Part shown: piece after piece, positions 34,064-44,890 of the stretch | Layout of the letters: the number at the start of each line of letters is the position of its first letter | Position numbering within the stretch: position 1 is the first letter of the stretch | NCBI GenBank assembly: GCA_018340375.1 | Contig: JAFFJZ010000009.1 | Coordinates: 13,966,501 to 14,030,500 of the forward strand | Direction of reading: 5' to 3' | Origin: Gonatopus flavifemur | Lineage: Eukaryota; Arthropoda; Insecta; Hymenoptera; Dryinidae | Length of the DNA: 64,000 nt | Position numbers and translations under genes: made by a program | The notes under the pieces: generated by a model | Told to the model about the DNA's origin: nothing | The model's database searches: none | What the model saw: the letters and a program-made list of their open reading frames with translations, nothing else

Positions 34064-36451
34064 AAAGAAAGAGACAGAATCCTTTATTTCTCACACAAGT
34101 TTGAGGAAGAAAATGAACGCTATTGGATATTGGAAGAAAGAGAGAGATACAATATCCACCATTAAAAAGGAGAAGACAGATTGGATGAACATGTTGTGAG
34201 TGATTAGAATAAAATAATCACTGACGGAGAAGAAATCCTGATATTTTGATCGCATGAAAATTCGAAATGTTTATAACTCATTATCACGTAAACTGATTGA
34301 GTTCGTAGTGTGCTTATTCGAAAGTGTATAGTCGAATTATATAACAAAAGTGTAATTATTTTTTTGTGACATTCATATGATCGCAAAGAAATACTTTACA
34401 GAACGATATTCTAAAACTTGTGAAGAATATTCTAGAAACCTCACATAAACAATTCACTTAGAGGGATGCTAGGGCTGAGACGCTAGCTATTTCGTTTATA
34501 ACATTCAAAAAATCTTTTAATAAAATCAAAATAACGCTGAGTACAGCAGTTCTCCAATAAATTTTGAAAATTACTGTGTACAAAGAGATATTTTGATCCT
34601 ATCGAATTGATTCTATCCACTTGGTGGTAAATAAAATGCCTGAGGTCATGGTATTAGTATCACATGCTGTAAGGGGATACCAGTGTACCCTCTGAGCAAA
34701 CATTCTCTTGGTGAGAATTCTCTGAATTGAATTCATAGAAATAGATGAAATTTTCAAGAAATAATCTTCAGTAGTGTATCGCAGTGCAGAATCCAAATTT
34801 TGGGTTTCAAACTTTCTCACAGATGTTGGAAAAGAATTTTTTGGAATTTGAAAATTCGGGCTTTGCATTGCAAATAAAGTATTAACGATTATTCTCTGAA
34901 AACTTCAGATACATTCATGAATTCAGTTCAGATAATTCTTACCGAGGAACTGTTTGTCGAGTCCATATACTGTTATATTTTCCACTGCGCGCAATTAGTG
35001 TCCCCTTGGAATATTGCCACAATATTACTAAAATATATAATATCGACAGGTGAGGAATATTACTGTGACATCACTGAAATATTGCTGTAATATTGACGTA
35101 ATATTACAATATCGCTGTGATATTACTGCAATATTACTGCAATCAATCTGCACGGACATGAAATATTACGACAATATCGCAGTAATATTTCCCTGCAATA
35201 TCACAAAATAATATTACTGCGATATTACTGCAATATTCTGTGCTGTGTGGGACTGTACGAATTTGGCAGACCTTTAAAATTTATATGAACTTGACTGGAT
35301 TAAAAATGATTTTTTTGCACCAACCGATAAATCTTCTATACGATGCCAAAAATATTGTTACTGGAATTGTGTTGACAGTACATATTAAATCTTTATCATA
35401 AATCTGAAGTGTGAAATGTTCATCTGATGAATTCAACCATGAAAATTTTCATATATCTCTGAATAATTTAGGTTCATGCTCTATCAAATGAGAAAACAGA
35501 ATAATAAAAAAAAGTCATTCCATGGATTAACTAGAATATAATGAAATACGAATAAGCTATGATCGTCGGTAAAACAATATCGTTTGATCTCTTCCCATTA
35601 ATTTATCATGGAATAAGTCGAGTCAACTTCAAGTGATCATGACATTTCTAAAACATCTAAGATGATTATTTTCAGAAAAACTTGACGAATTATTGGAGAA
35701 TGAGATTTTTTATGAATAATTGCTCATAATTCATAGCCTTACAAAAATTCTGGCATAAAGTTAGCAACGAGCTTTCGTTAACAACTTTGTCGTCAAAAAC
35801 AATCCAGTCTCTTCCTAACCAATAATACGAACCACTGATGTTAGGTAATTGTTGTAATTCCAAATCCTCAATAAATTATTGAATTACCGATCCTATTACC
35901 TTCTCAAGGAATTATCGTAATATTGAAAAATGGAAATGCATTTTGAAGGAAATGTCTTTTCTATAACTGAAAACTGCACGATCGATTAGTCAAAGATGAA
36001 AAATCAATGCATGCATCAATAAAAATTCAATGAGGAAATGGAATATTTCATACGTTGAGAAAAAAGGGTCAAGATTTGAAGTGATGTAACTACGTTTGTA
36101 CTATGCTTTCCTAAGAATTGAAGCAATACTATGCGAGAATTTAAGCGAGATTTTTAGCAAGATCTCGCTAAGGTATTGGATTGTTTCGTAAGCGAGACAC
36201 TTTTGGAAGACAACGCGAGACTATTTGCGAGACTGTTGCGAGACTCTGAATTTCTCTAAATCATTACTGAAAAGAGTCATTATTGCCGACCTCTGGTTTC
36301 ATTATCAAACGTCATTCCTCATCATAAAGTATAACTAAGGTGTAAATGAACTTCTAGTTCAAATACGTCTTTGGATGATAAATTTTTGTTCTTCCAAATC
36401 AACTTCATCAGATTCATATTCGTTATCTTATTCATTGACGCTGAAAACTGT
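34064..36451. other. AT-rich intronic sequence with repeat arrays, no gene seen
   Basis: 35005-35255 is an array of ATATTGC and ATATTAC units closely similar to 19691-19870, ending CTGTGCTGTGTGG. 36120-36260 is a TCTCGC-rich repeat, opposite in orientation to the one at 18030-18400. The rest (34064-35004, 35256-36115) shows nothing recognisable on either strand. It lies within the long PDZRN intron. Confidence 0.55.
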
Positions 36452-36452
36452 A

Positions 36453-36711
36453 CTCTCTAAATTCTTTGGAGTGAATATTCACTCTTCAAAGAGTCAAAAT
36501 ACTGCAACTCTAGAACGGAGTGGGAGCTCAACTCTTGAAGAGTGAAATTTCAATCTTCAAGAGTCAATATTCACTCTTTTTCCTAAGAGTGAGTTTTTCA
36601 CTCCAAACACCAGAGTTGATTCCCACTCTTATAGAGTGAAAATTCACTCTTTCGGAGTTGTAGTATTTTCACTCGGCAAGAGTGAATTTTCACTCCAAGG
36701 AATTTAGAGAG
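36453..36711. mobile_element. 259-bp MITE just before the PDZRN microexon
   Basis: CTCTCTAAATTCTTTGGAGT and its near-complement form the ends, with TA at 36451-36452 and 36712-36713. The interior is made of GAGTGAA/TTCACTC words in both orientations. It ends only 42 bp before the microexon start, next to where the polypyrimidine tract and branch point should be. Confidence 0.75.
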
Positions 36712-36753
36712 TAAGAACGTGATTCTATAAAAAAAATATATTCAATGTTCCAG

Positions 36754-36789
36754 GACGATGAATACGACGATAGGCGCATGTATCACGAG
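36754..36789 (+). CDS. Pdzrn3: PDZRN3/4-like microexon, 36 nt
   Basis: TTCCAG precedes it and GTAAAT follows it. It codes 12 residues, DDEYDDRRMYHE, in phase 0, and joins the PDZ exon (ending RCIHP) to the large exon (starting GSPPLSPEH). In vertebrate PDZRN3 the PDZ domain is also followed by a short Asp-rich segment (recalled as DEGWMDDDRNDF), which supports it. The length, a multiple of three, means it could be skipped without breaking the frame. The call depends on neighbouring exons; the sequence alone is too short to prove it. Confidence 0.7.
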
Positions 36790-37433
36790 GTAAATAATTA
36801 TCATACAGTGTTATTCATAATGATTGTATATTTTATATCCTCCCTGATTCAACAACAATATTGAAATTCCATATAAAGCAAATTATTACATCCGAAGTAC
36901 GCATAAATTCATTAACAAAACTGCACATACCCATTCAATTCTCTCTCGCATTAATTTTTTACACTATTCAATGACTCCTCCGACACGATAAAATAATAAA
37001 ATAAAAAGTATATTCAGCTTAAAATCATTCAATTACCATTCAATGATATAAATTTAACCGGAGAGCATTTTATCAGAAACCGTGGTCATTAAACGCATTA
37101 TATTATGCAGTATTGACTGTATGATCGGTTCGAGCGGTATAATATAATGTTCTAACTAACGCTCTAGGGTATCCATGACAACTCATCAATTTCCCTTTTC
37201 CACAGTGTCTCGTTTACACTAAAGAGATCTGGATTATTATGCACACTTGCATTACTTGTCCTGCTCAACCGCAAAACTGGTATGCAGCGAATTCAAGTTC
37301 TAATCGATCATTGAATATTGAATTACAGAACTCACACGATACAATCCCACTACCTAATATTGGTATTATTGAAAACTATATCGTCGTGACAAAAGTACAC
37401 GAGAAACATGAATGGACATATACTTCTTTTCAG

Positions 37434-38813
37434 GGGTCACCGCCTCTTTCCCCGGAACACGTTCCTGATTATCAGAATAGTATGATCGAACAATTGATTC
37501 GTCAACAGCAGCAGCAGACGGAAGAACGAACCAAAGATGTGGAAAACAACGCTCCGACCATGGAGTCCATTGCTCCACCCATACCCTCGCATCACATCCA
37601 ACAACAACAGCAACAAAAGCAGCCGATACAGCCGCAATCGGCAACTCCAAACCAAAGTATTTTCTGCACAACCTCTTCATCCACGAACTCCTCCCAAAGT
37701 TCCCAAAAATATAACAACAAAAACACGTCCTCTCCGATCCATCACGCGGAAGATCGTAAACAATGGATGCAGGAAAATTTAAAGGAATGCTCAAAAAAGG
37801 TCGAAAGTTTGTCGTTGCGTGGACAGCAATCGACGTTGACGCAAGTACCTCAATCATCGTCTCAGTCTGTTGAATTAATCGAAGCTTATTCAAATCACGT
37901 ATGGAGCGACACGGAACACATATACGAAACGATACCAGAATCCGACAGCGAACCCATCTACTCGTCCCCTTACGAGCACCAACATTGGACACAACTCCAA
38001 CATCTCACCGTGCAACAACAGCAGCCGCAACAGCAACTCCAACAGCAACAACAACTGAATCAACAAAATCAAAATCAAGGCAATCAGACGAGACCTTGGC
38101 ACTCGTCTTCCAAAAGCAATAGTTCTGGCGAAGAAAAGGATAGCTCGAGTGCCTATAATACCGGAGAATCCTGTCACAGTAATCCATTGACTCTGGAATT
38201 ACATCAACAGGGTGAACGAGATCTTCATAAGAGTACCCTCACTCTTTGTCCCCCTCATACTCCACCTCAGCCTCAACCACCTTCAAAAATTGGCTGCAGT
38301 TGTCCGATACAAACCTCGGTTCCTTCGAAATCCAAAAACCAAACAACTTCAAAAAAAAGTTCCTTCGGTTCTCATCATAGAGATAGAACGACCGAAAATA
38401 CGAGCGGTACCACGTTACCCGCTGATACCATGTACACAAACGTCGCGAATCTCCATCAAACTATGCTTTTGCAACAGCAACTCTTCAAACAAGCCTTGAA
38501 TCGTAAGAATTTGGTGAAGCCGGAGATTAATGCTGTTGCCAGAAAATCCAAGTCGCATGGAAACTTTCAAGCTCCTAGTCTCACACAGTATCAATTTGTT
38601 GGGAGTCAACAGGTCACCACTTCGGTCACGTGGACACCATCGGAGGATAAAGACGAGGTACAGATGGAATGGAAAGTGAAGAGAAGGGCAGATGGTACAA
38701 GGTACATCGCTAGAAGACCGGTCAGAAATAGGATACTTAAAAATCGAGCGATTAAAATTTCGGAAGAACGGGCGGGACATACAACCGAAGACGATACCAT
38801 GTCCGAAATGAAG
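37434..38813 (+). CDS. Pdzrn3: PDZRN3/4-like large exon
   Basis: The exon starts after TTTTCAG (37433) and ends at GAAATGAAG|GTAAGG, 460 codons, phase 0 at both ends. It begins [14 protein letters not shown]; the open frame 5-prime of it is intron. Long Gln tracts are interspersed ([24 protein letters not shown]). Two segments match vertebrate PDZRN3 closely from memory: [14 protein letters not shown]...PLTLE, and near the end [20 protein letters not shown] with [12 protein letters not shown] and [10 protein letters not shown], which in vertebrates is followed in the next exon by MGRYWSKEERK. That next exon was not found downstream. [13 protein letters not shown] and [11 protein letters not shown] sequences suggest tyrosine motifs. 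This is the best-supported host gene here. Confidence 0.9.
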
Positions 38814-39589
38814 GTAAGGGCAGCAACTTTCATCTCTTAAAATTGCAAAAATATATGCATCTTAGTTCAGTTTGATCCCTAACAAAAATGTTACACCGAG
38901 TAAGAATCGTGTTTTTTTAGTGTATTGTGAATTTTTTACACCGTATTTCACACCTACAGTATACCGAAAGGTATCTCACCCATTTTACACAAAGAAATAA
39001 TCTGCTGTATTTTCTGGTCGGGTACCAATATACCGAGTTTTCACCGAATTGGCACCCAATTTTTACTGAAAGTACACCGAAAGCTTCACTCGATGTACAC
39101 CAAAGGACCACCGAACCAATCCCCAGTCGAAATGCGGGTGCACCGAATTTCAACCAAATTTACACTCATGGTACACCGAAAGCTATCTCACCCAATTTAC
39201 GGTAAGGAACAACCCAACTAACATTCAGATATCTTAAAGATATCTTCAAGTCTCAATGCGTTTGTGAGAAGTCTTAAGAAACTTTCTGAAAGATACCGAA
39301 ACGAATTCTAAAAGATATCTTATGGAACACGTATAGAATCCGAAAAGATATCTTGAAGAATTCATAAAAATGTCTTGGAAGACTCTTGAATTTATTCACA
39401 CAAAAAATTTTTAACCTTCTTTTTTTCTTTCTCCTCCTGTTTCTTCATTGCTCTCGCGTTTCGATGAAGTTTACTTGATTCCCACCCTTGTGGTTACGAG
39501 AATCGAACCCGTTCATTTCACAACTTATTTACATCACAATCACCTGAGCTATACCACAATATGGTAGAGCCGCCTATAATTGTCAATAT
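38814..39589. repeat. PDZRN intron: degenerate repeats and a tRNA-like module
   Basis: 38900-39200 is a degenerate repeat of CACCGAA/ACACC words (similar style at 50150-50380 and 51710-52120). 39220-39400 is rich in AGATATCTT, as at 48700-48936 and 50000-50140. 39490-39557 on the minus strand looks tRNA-like, with A box TATAGCTCAGGTG and B box GGTTCGATTCTC. No exon was found. Confidence 0.55.
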
Positions 39590-40055
39590 GACATAGAGGC
39601 AGAATTCGTGAAACGGATCACTCAGAATCGCTTGGTCTGGGTTTTCAACTTCAATATGTAAAATCGGTAGTATTTTGGTAACAAAATCGATCCCCCAAAG
39701 CATGATCATTAACAAAATTATTTCGCCAAGTTATTGACATGAACAATTTTCCGTAACTTTTTTTTCAAACAATTATATCTTCCCGGGAAGAACAAAATTA
39801 GATATAATCAGACATACTTACATAAAATTTGATCTGATTCAGATAAAATTATATATATTTCAGATAAAAGTTGATCTGATTAGATATAATGAAGATCTAG
39901 TTATATCTGCTGAAAATAAATAAATTTTGATCATATTTCAGTTCATATCTAATGAAATCTCATTAGATCTAACATCAGATATAATTATATCTAGGTAGAT
40001 AAAACGAGATATCATTACATCAGACCATATCTGGTTATGAATCTATTCATATATA

Positions 40056-40611
40056 CAGGGGCGTCAGTACAGTTTTTCTTGAGCACTGGTTAGTTAGTGA
40101 CGGGGGGGGGGGGGTTAGAGGAAGGAGAGACCTGGAAATCTCAATCATTTATCTGAGATTCGTGTAGCTGAAAGTCATCAATGTGACCTGATTCCCAATT
40201 AGAAATTTTACTGTAGACTCAATAAGATTATAAAAATCGGGTCCAGAAGTCTTTTTCCCCTGGACAAAATTTCCCCATCAAAATTCTTTTTCAAATGATC
40301 CTCGAACCAAAATTTCCCCTGAAAAAATCCATGGAAAATGTTATCCAAGTGATTTTTCCAGGGGAAATTCTGGTTGGAGGACCACCCGAAGGAGAATTTC
40401 AATGTTGAAATTTTGTCCAGGGGAAAGAGACGCCTAGAACCTGAAGATCAATTCTCCGAAAAAAAACTTTCTTCCAAAAACTCCTGAAGGAACGCTAATT
40501 TCACGAGGGGAAATATGTTTCGTCAGTAAATGCCGAGCCATGGAATTCCATGGCTGTCCTAAACCGAGGCCTGGTTTCTCCAGGGCTACCAGGGCGGTAA
40601 TGACGCCCCTG
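40056..40611. mobile_element. 556-bp hAT MITE with 8-bp duplication
   Basis: CAGGGGCGTCA at 40056 and TGACGCCCCTG ending at 40611 are exact inverted termini, flanked by CATATATA at 40048-40055 and 40612-40619. The interior repeats CAGGGGAAA and AAATTTCCCC words and holds a G run (40102-40115). The terminus type and 8-bp duplication fit hAT. Confidence 0.9.
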
Positions 40612-40860
40612 CATATATAATCAGATCTTCTGAGATCGAACATCAGATGAAGTCATGTTTTATAAGATACGTTGAGTGAACATTAGATCTAGTTATATCT
40701 GAACCAGATCAAATATCCAATCTTTGATGACGGAGGCACAATAATAATACTTTCGAATTCTTTTGATAACAAGTTTTTTTTACAAAGTTGAGAAAAGTTG
40801 TTTTTCGAAATTGTTTGCATGTGACTATGTGTCTATGTGTGTGATTTTGAACAATAATTA

Positions 40861-41506
40861 TTGTTTTTCTTCCTCGTTAGAGGGAGCTTTGTGATCGTTT
40901 TCGGGGACTCAAAAACTTTTAGGTCAAAATGTTCCTTCAAACTCGGGGAAAATTTTTGGTTTCGTGTCTGTCTGTGTCTGTGTATGCGCACATTTTACGA
41001 ACGCGCATATTTTCTGTTCCTATTATTCGATCGTCATGAAATTTCAATCACGGTTATATGTGGTATTGATAGTGGTCCCATATAAGTTTCAACCTGATTC
41101 TTACAGAAGAACGGGAGGGGTGAGGACAAATGTTGTCAAAAATTGTGATTTTGCGACCGTGCATATCTTCTCTTCCTGTTATGCGATTGCAATCAAACTT
41201 ATACAACGTTCTAGTTACAATCCGATAGTGGCCCCTTATGAGTTTCATCCCAATCGGTTGAAAACTATGGAAAATTTTTGTTTGCGATCCGCGTTATTTG
41301 ACAATATTTTAAAAGAATGCCTTTTCTGTGTCCATATCATCCGAATGCCATAGCATTTGGAACATATTCAATTCACGAGGTGTAAGTCATATGGTATGAA
41401 TTCCAAGCAAATCGAATGCGAGGGCAGGAAATGGTGAGCATTAAGTTTTGAACAAAATTTGAAAATCTGAAAAATACCGTTATTATGCGGATATCTCTCG
41501 TTTCTA
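40861..41506. repeat. about 270-bp tandem repeat family, copies at 40.9-41.8 kb
   Basis: The phrase CGATCGTCATGAAATTTCA...GTGGTCCCATATAAGTTTCA recurs near 41030-41090, 41190-41250 and 41730-41790 with drift. The same family is at about 56080-56880. The short open frames within are repeat products, with no family features. Confidence 0.6.
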
Positions 41507-41720
41507 CACTGTAAAAAAAACTGGAAATTTACTGTGCACCTGGACTTGAAATTTCCAGCGTTAGTACTGGAATATGGATATTCCAGTACATGTACAGAGA
41601 TTTTGTTGGTACGGTACTGAATTTTTGCAGCACAAATGTGCTAAAATTTTCGGGTACATGTACATGTTAATTGCTTCCAGTACATGTACTGGAATTTTCC
41701 GGTGAAATTTTTCTACAGTG
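41507..41720. mobile_element. 214-bp MITE with CACTGTA ends and TA duplication
   Basis: CACTGTAAAAAAAACTGG at 41507 and TTTTTCTACAGTG ending at 41720, with TA on both sides (41505-41506, 41721-41722). It is a short relative of the element at 41799-42844. Confidence 0.75.
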
Positions 41721-41798
41721 TATCATCCGATTTTTATGGAATTTTCACCACAGTCTTATGCAGGGTCGATAGTGGTCCCATATCAGTTTTAATCTGAT

Positions 41799-42844
41799 CT
41801 GTAAAAAAATTTCACCGGAAAATTCCAGTACATGTACTGGAAACAATTAACCTATACATGTACCCGAAAATTTTAGCACATTTGTGCTGCAAAAATTCAG
41901 TACAAATGTTATGGAATTTCAGCATCAAAACTGGAAATTTTCTGATCCTCAGTACAAGGATTTTTCAGTACACAAACTGGACTTTTCCAGGACATGTAAT
42001 GGAAAATTAATGCTGGAAATATTCATGGAAGTTAAAAAAGAATTGCTCACACAAACTGATTTTGCACGGTCCTTGTGTTTCCAGATGATTGAGAAACTTG
42101 ATCATTCATGTGGATGGACAGAAAGTCATATCTACCTCATGGGATTTGAACCTACCTTCTACTTTTCTACCTGCCTATATCAACTGGAACCTAAGACCTA
42201 ACCGATGAGCTATAGCGTGACATGCTGGAAGGCCAGCTTGGGTTACTACATATGCTTCATATTTAGAATATACAAAGGAATAAGTCTTCCAACACCTCAT
42301 ATATCAATCTTATTTGCTGAAATTACAGTTATTATTCAAAATCTCAATCAGGGAATTTTTAATATAAAGCCTTGGAATTTGTCTTGCCAGAAATGACGAA
42401 GTCCAATGGAAGTAGAAAATTTCAGTGCAACAGTGATTAAATTCCACCATAACTGGAAAATTCCATTGCATAGCAACTGGAAAATTTCGTCATACGACCT
42501 GCAAATTGTAGTTCAAAACCTGTATAATTCCAGTATACCAACGATTCAGTTTTTTTTTTCTAAATTCGAAATTTTTTCCAAGTCCTTATTGAGGGGATAC
42601 TTTTCTCTGGTGCACAAGAACTGTAAAATTGCAGTACGAGCCAGTAAAATTTTCGCAAAATTTCAATACACGATCTCAAACCTGAAAATTCCAGCACAAG
42701 GACGGAATTTTCAGTTATGCTTGGTAAATTTTCAGTACCGTACCAACAAAATCTCTGTACATGTACTGGAATATCCATATTCCAGTACTAACACTGGAAA
42801 TTTCCAGTCCAGGTGCACAGTAAATTTCCAGTTTTTTTACAATG
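41799..42844. mobile_element. 1.05-kb CACTGTAA-type element with tRNA-like core
   Basis: The left end CTGTAAAAAAATTTCACCGG is the complement of the right end of the 41507-41720 MITE. Its right end complements that MITE's left end for about 120 bp (CTGGAAATTTACTGTGCACC). The interior holds many TTCCAGTACATGTACTGGAA palindromes and, on the minus strand, a tRNA-like module at 42135-42222 (B box GGTTCAAATCC, A box region ATAGCTCATCGGTTAGG). No transposase is seen. Confidence 0.65.
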
Positions 42845-42918
42845 CATGGAAGTCATTCACTTATTCAAAGAACCCGGAAGGCGCAGCAGCCTTCTCTTCA
42901 ACAATGGAAATACATATA

Positions 42919-44890
42919 CAGGGTGGGGCATTTAAAGTGTCGCGGGCATTTTTTCCAAAAATAAAATGAGATACGAGAAAATTTTTCGGACAAAAATTGT
43001 AGGGTATCGAGGGGGACATCCGATGGTGGCCTTGGCTTTGACCTCAAATCTCATCTTCAAGGGCATTCTGAGGTCAACTCTTGTTTTTTAAATAGCATCT
43101 CATATTTCTTACTGCAGATTTGGATTCTAGGTCAAAAACCAAGAAACTTTTGTCTGAACCATTTTCCTGAAATCCGCAAAGATGGCGCTCTGATCGATAT
43201 TGTTCCATACTGAATCTGACATTAGAATAACTCGAAAACGAAGGGTCTTGGAGGAGAATGTTTCGGACAAAAGTTGTCTGATTCCAAGGGGGACCCCTTG
43301 AACTGAAACGGAGGTGATGGGGTATAACAGACAAAACACAACACATTTCAATCGTCTACATCACTTGGATAATTTTAATGCAGTAGATGCTCGAAATGAT
43401 GGCCTTCGACTTCAATACACATTTCAAAACGTTTTACAAAAGATTGCTGAACTCGTGCTAAAATATCTTCATTGATGCTCGCGCATGCATTGATGATTCG
43501 TTGACGCATATTCTCAGGTGTAGTCGGTGCTTGTTGATAAACTGTATCTTTTATGTATCCCCATAAAAAAAAATCTGGAGAAGTAAGATCCGGAGAACGG
43601 GCAGGCCAATGAACTGGTCCACGACGTCCTATCCATCGTCCAGGATAATCTCTGTCCAATATTTCTCGAGCTGTGACTGCATAATGGGATGGACAACCAT
43701 CGTGTTGATACCACATATTCAATCGTTCCTGAATAGGTATGTCTTCAAGTAATGTTGGAAGTACTTGATCTAAGAAATGTCTGTACTTCTCTCCATTTAG
43801 CGTATCTGCAATGAAGTACGGTCCAATTGCTCGAGATCGAAAAATACCACACCAAACTTTCACAGCCCATTGTCTTTGATGCTCTACTTGACGTAACCAT
43901 CTTGGATTTTCTGTCGCCCAGTAATGCATATTATGTCGATTTACTTGACCATGATTGGTGAACGTCGACTCATCAGAAAATAATATGTTGATGAAGTTGT
44001 TATTGTGCATTTGCGCTAGACAAATGTGATACGGATGGAATTTGTGACGTTTCAGTATTCGAAGAACACTTCTTTGAGAAATTCCCGAATGGATTTCAAT
44101 TTCACGAGAGCTCACGTATGGATTATTGGCTACTGCAGCTAGTACATTAACTTCCGCATTTTCTCCGCTAACAGTTCTCATTCGATGTCGTTTTTCCCTT
44201 GTAACACTTCCCGTTTCTGAAAATAATTTTGTAATGCGTTGAAAATACCTAATGGATGGCGTTGTTCTTTCAGGAAATCGTTCTGCATACAAGTCATATG
44301 CTTGTCTGGGGTTCTTATGCACTTCACCGTAAATGTAGATCATATCGATCTTTTCAGAAACCGTGTATCGGATATCCATGATTTTCAATTTGTCATAAAC
44401 CAAGTAATAATCAAATGTAACTGACAAACTGACTTTCAAAATCGTGAATTTTCACTGAACCACGTCGTTTGTTTACATCGCGTGAGCTCTGAATGGTGGT
44501 AATGTAGACGATTGAAATGTGTTGTGTATTGACAACTTTTGTACGAAACATTCTTTTGCAAGACCCTTCGTTTTCGAGTTATTCGAATGTCAGATTCAAA
44601 ATGGAACAATATCGATTAGAGCGCCATCTTTGCGGATTTCAGGAAAATGGTTCAGACAAAAGTTTCTTGGTTTTTGACCTAGAATCCAAATCTGTAGTAA
44701 AAAATATGAGATGCTATTCAAAAAACAAGAGTTGACCTCAGAATGCCCTTGAAGATGAGATTTGAGGTCAAAGCCAAGGCCACCATCGGATGTCCCCCTC
44801 GGTACCCTACAACTTTTGTCCGAAAAATTTTCTCGTATCTCACTTTATTTTTGGAAAAAACGCCCGCGACACTTTAAATGCCCCACCCTG
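42919..44890 (-). mobile_element. mariner-type element with long inverted repeats
   Basis: CAGGGTGGGGCATTTAAAGT begins at 42919 and its complement ends at 44890, with TA on both sides (42917-42918, 44891-44892). Inverted arms extend to about 43363 on the left and 44503 on the right. The left arm has about 60 bp that the right arm lacks (around 43275-43335). Between the arms is one transposase gene. Long arms are unusual for classical mariners (about 30 bp). Confidence 0.88.
43375..44379 (-). CDS. Tc1/mariner transposase, DD41D type, likely internally deleted
   Basis: ATG at 44379 (MDIRYTVSEKIDMIYIYG); an upstream extension has only a TTG. 334 residues. The N-terminus has a helix-turn-helix region (NPRQAYDLYAERFP) and a second one (YVSSREIEIHSGISQRSVL). 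Catalytic motifs are ILFSDEST (first Asp), YQHDGCPSHYA (second Asp) and SPDLTSPDFFLW. From the second Asp to the Asp of SPDFF there are 41 residues, hence DD41D, the spacing reported for rosa/Visitor-like mariners. HPYHICLAQ is followed at once by MHNNNFINILFSD; relatives have about 20-25 more residues here, so an in-frame deletion just before the first Asp is likely. The frame is otherwise open. Confidence 0.87.
   Translation of the reverse strand: MDIRYTVSEKIDMIYIYGEVHKNPRQAYDLYAERFPERTTPSIRYFQRITKLFSETGSVTREKRHRMRTVSGENAEVNVLAAVANNPYVSSREIEIHSGISQRSVLRILKRHKFHPYHICLAQMHNNNFINILFSDESTFTNHGQVNRHNMHYWATENPRWLRQVEHQRQWAVKVWCGIFRSRAIGPYFIADTLNGEKYRHFLDQVLPTLLEDIPIQERLNMWYQHDGCPSHYAVTAREILDRDYPGRWIGRRGPVHWPARSPDLTSPDFFLWGYIKDTVYQQAPTTPENMRQRIINACASINEDILARVQQSFVKRFEMCIEVEGHHFEHLLH

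Noticed and set aside
37366..38833. Minus-strand frames opposite the PDZRN exon
   Set aside because: The + strand has conserved PDZRN segments and fitting splice sites.
39490..39557. Functional tRNA gene
   Set aside because: A and B boxes are visible but no full cloverleaf could be traced; treated as tRNA-like only.
42406..42969. 187-codon frame at the right end of the CACTGTAA element
   Set aside because: Composed of palindromic TTCCAG words and crosses the element boundary.
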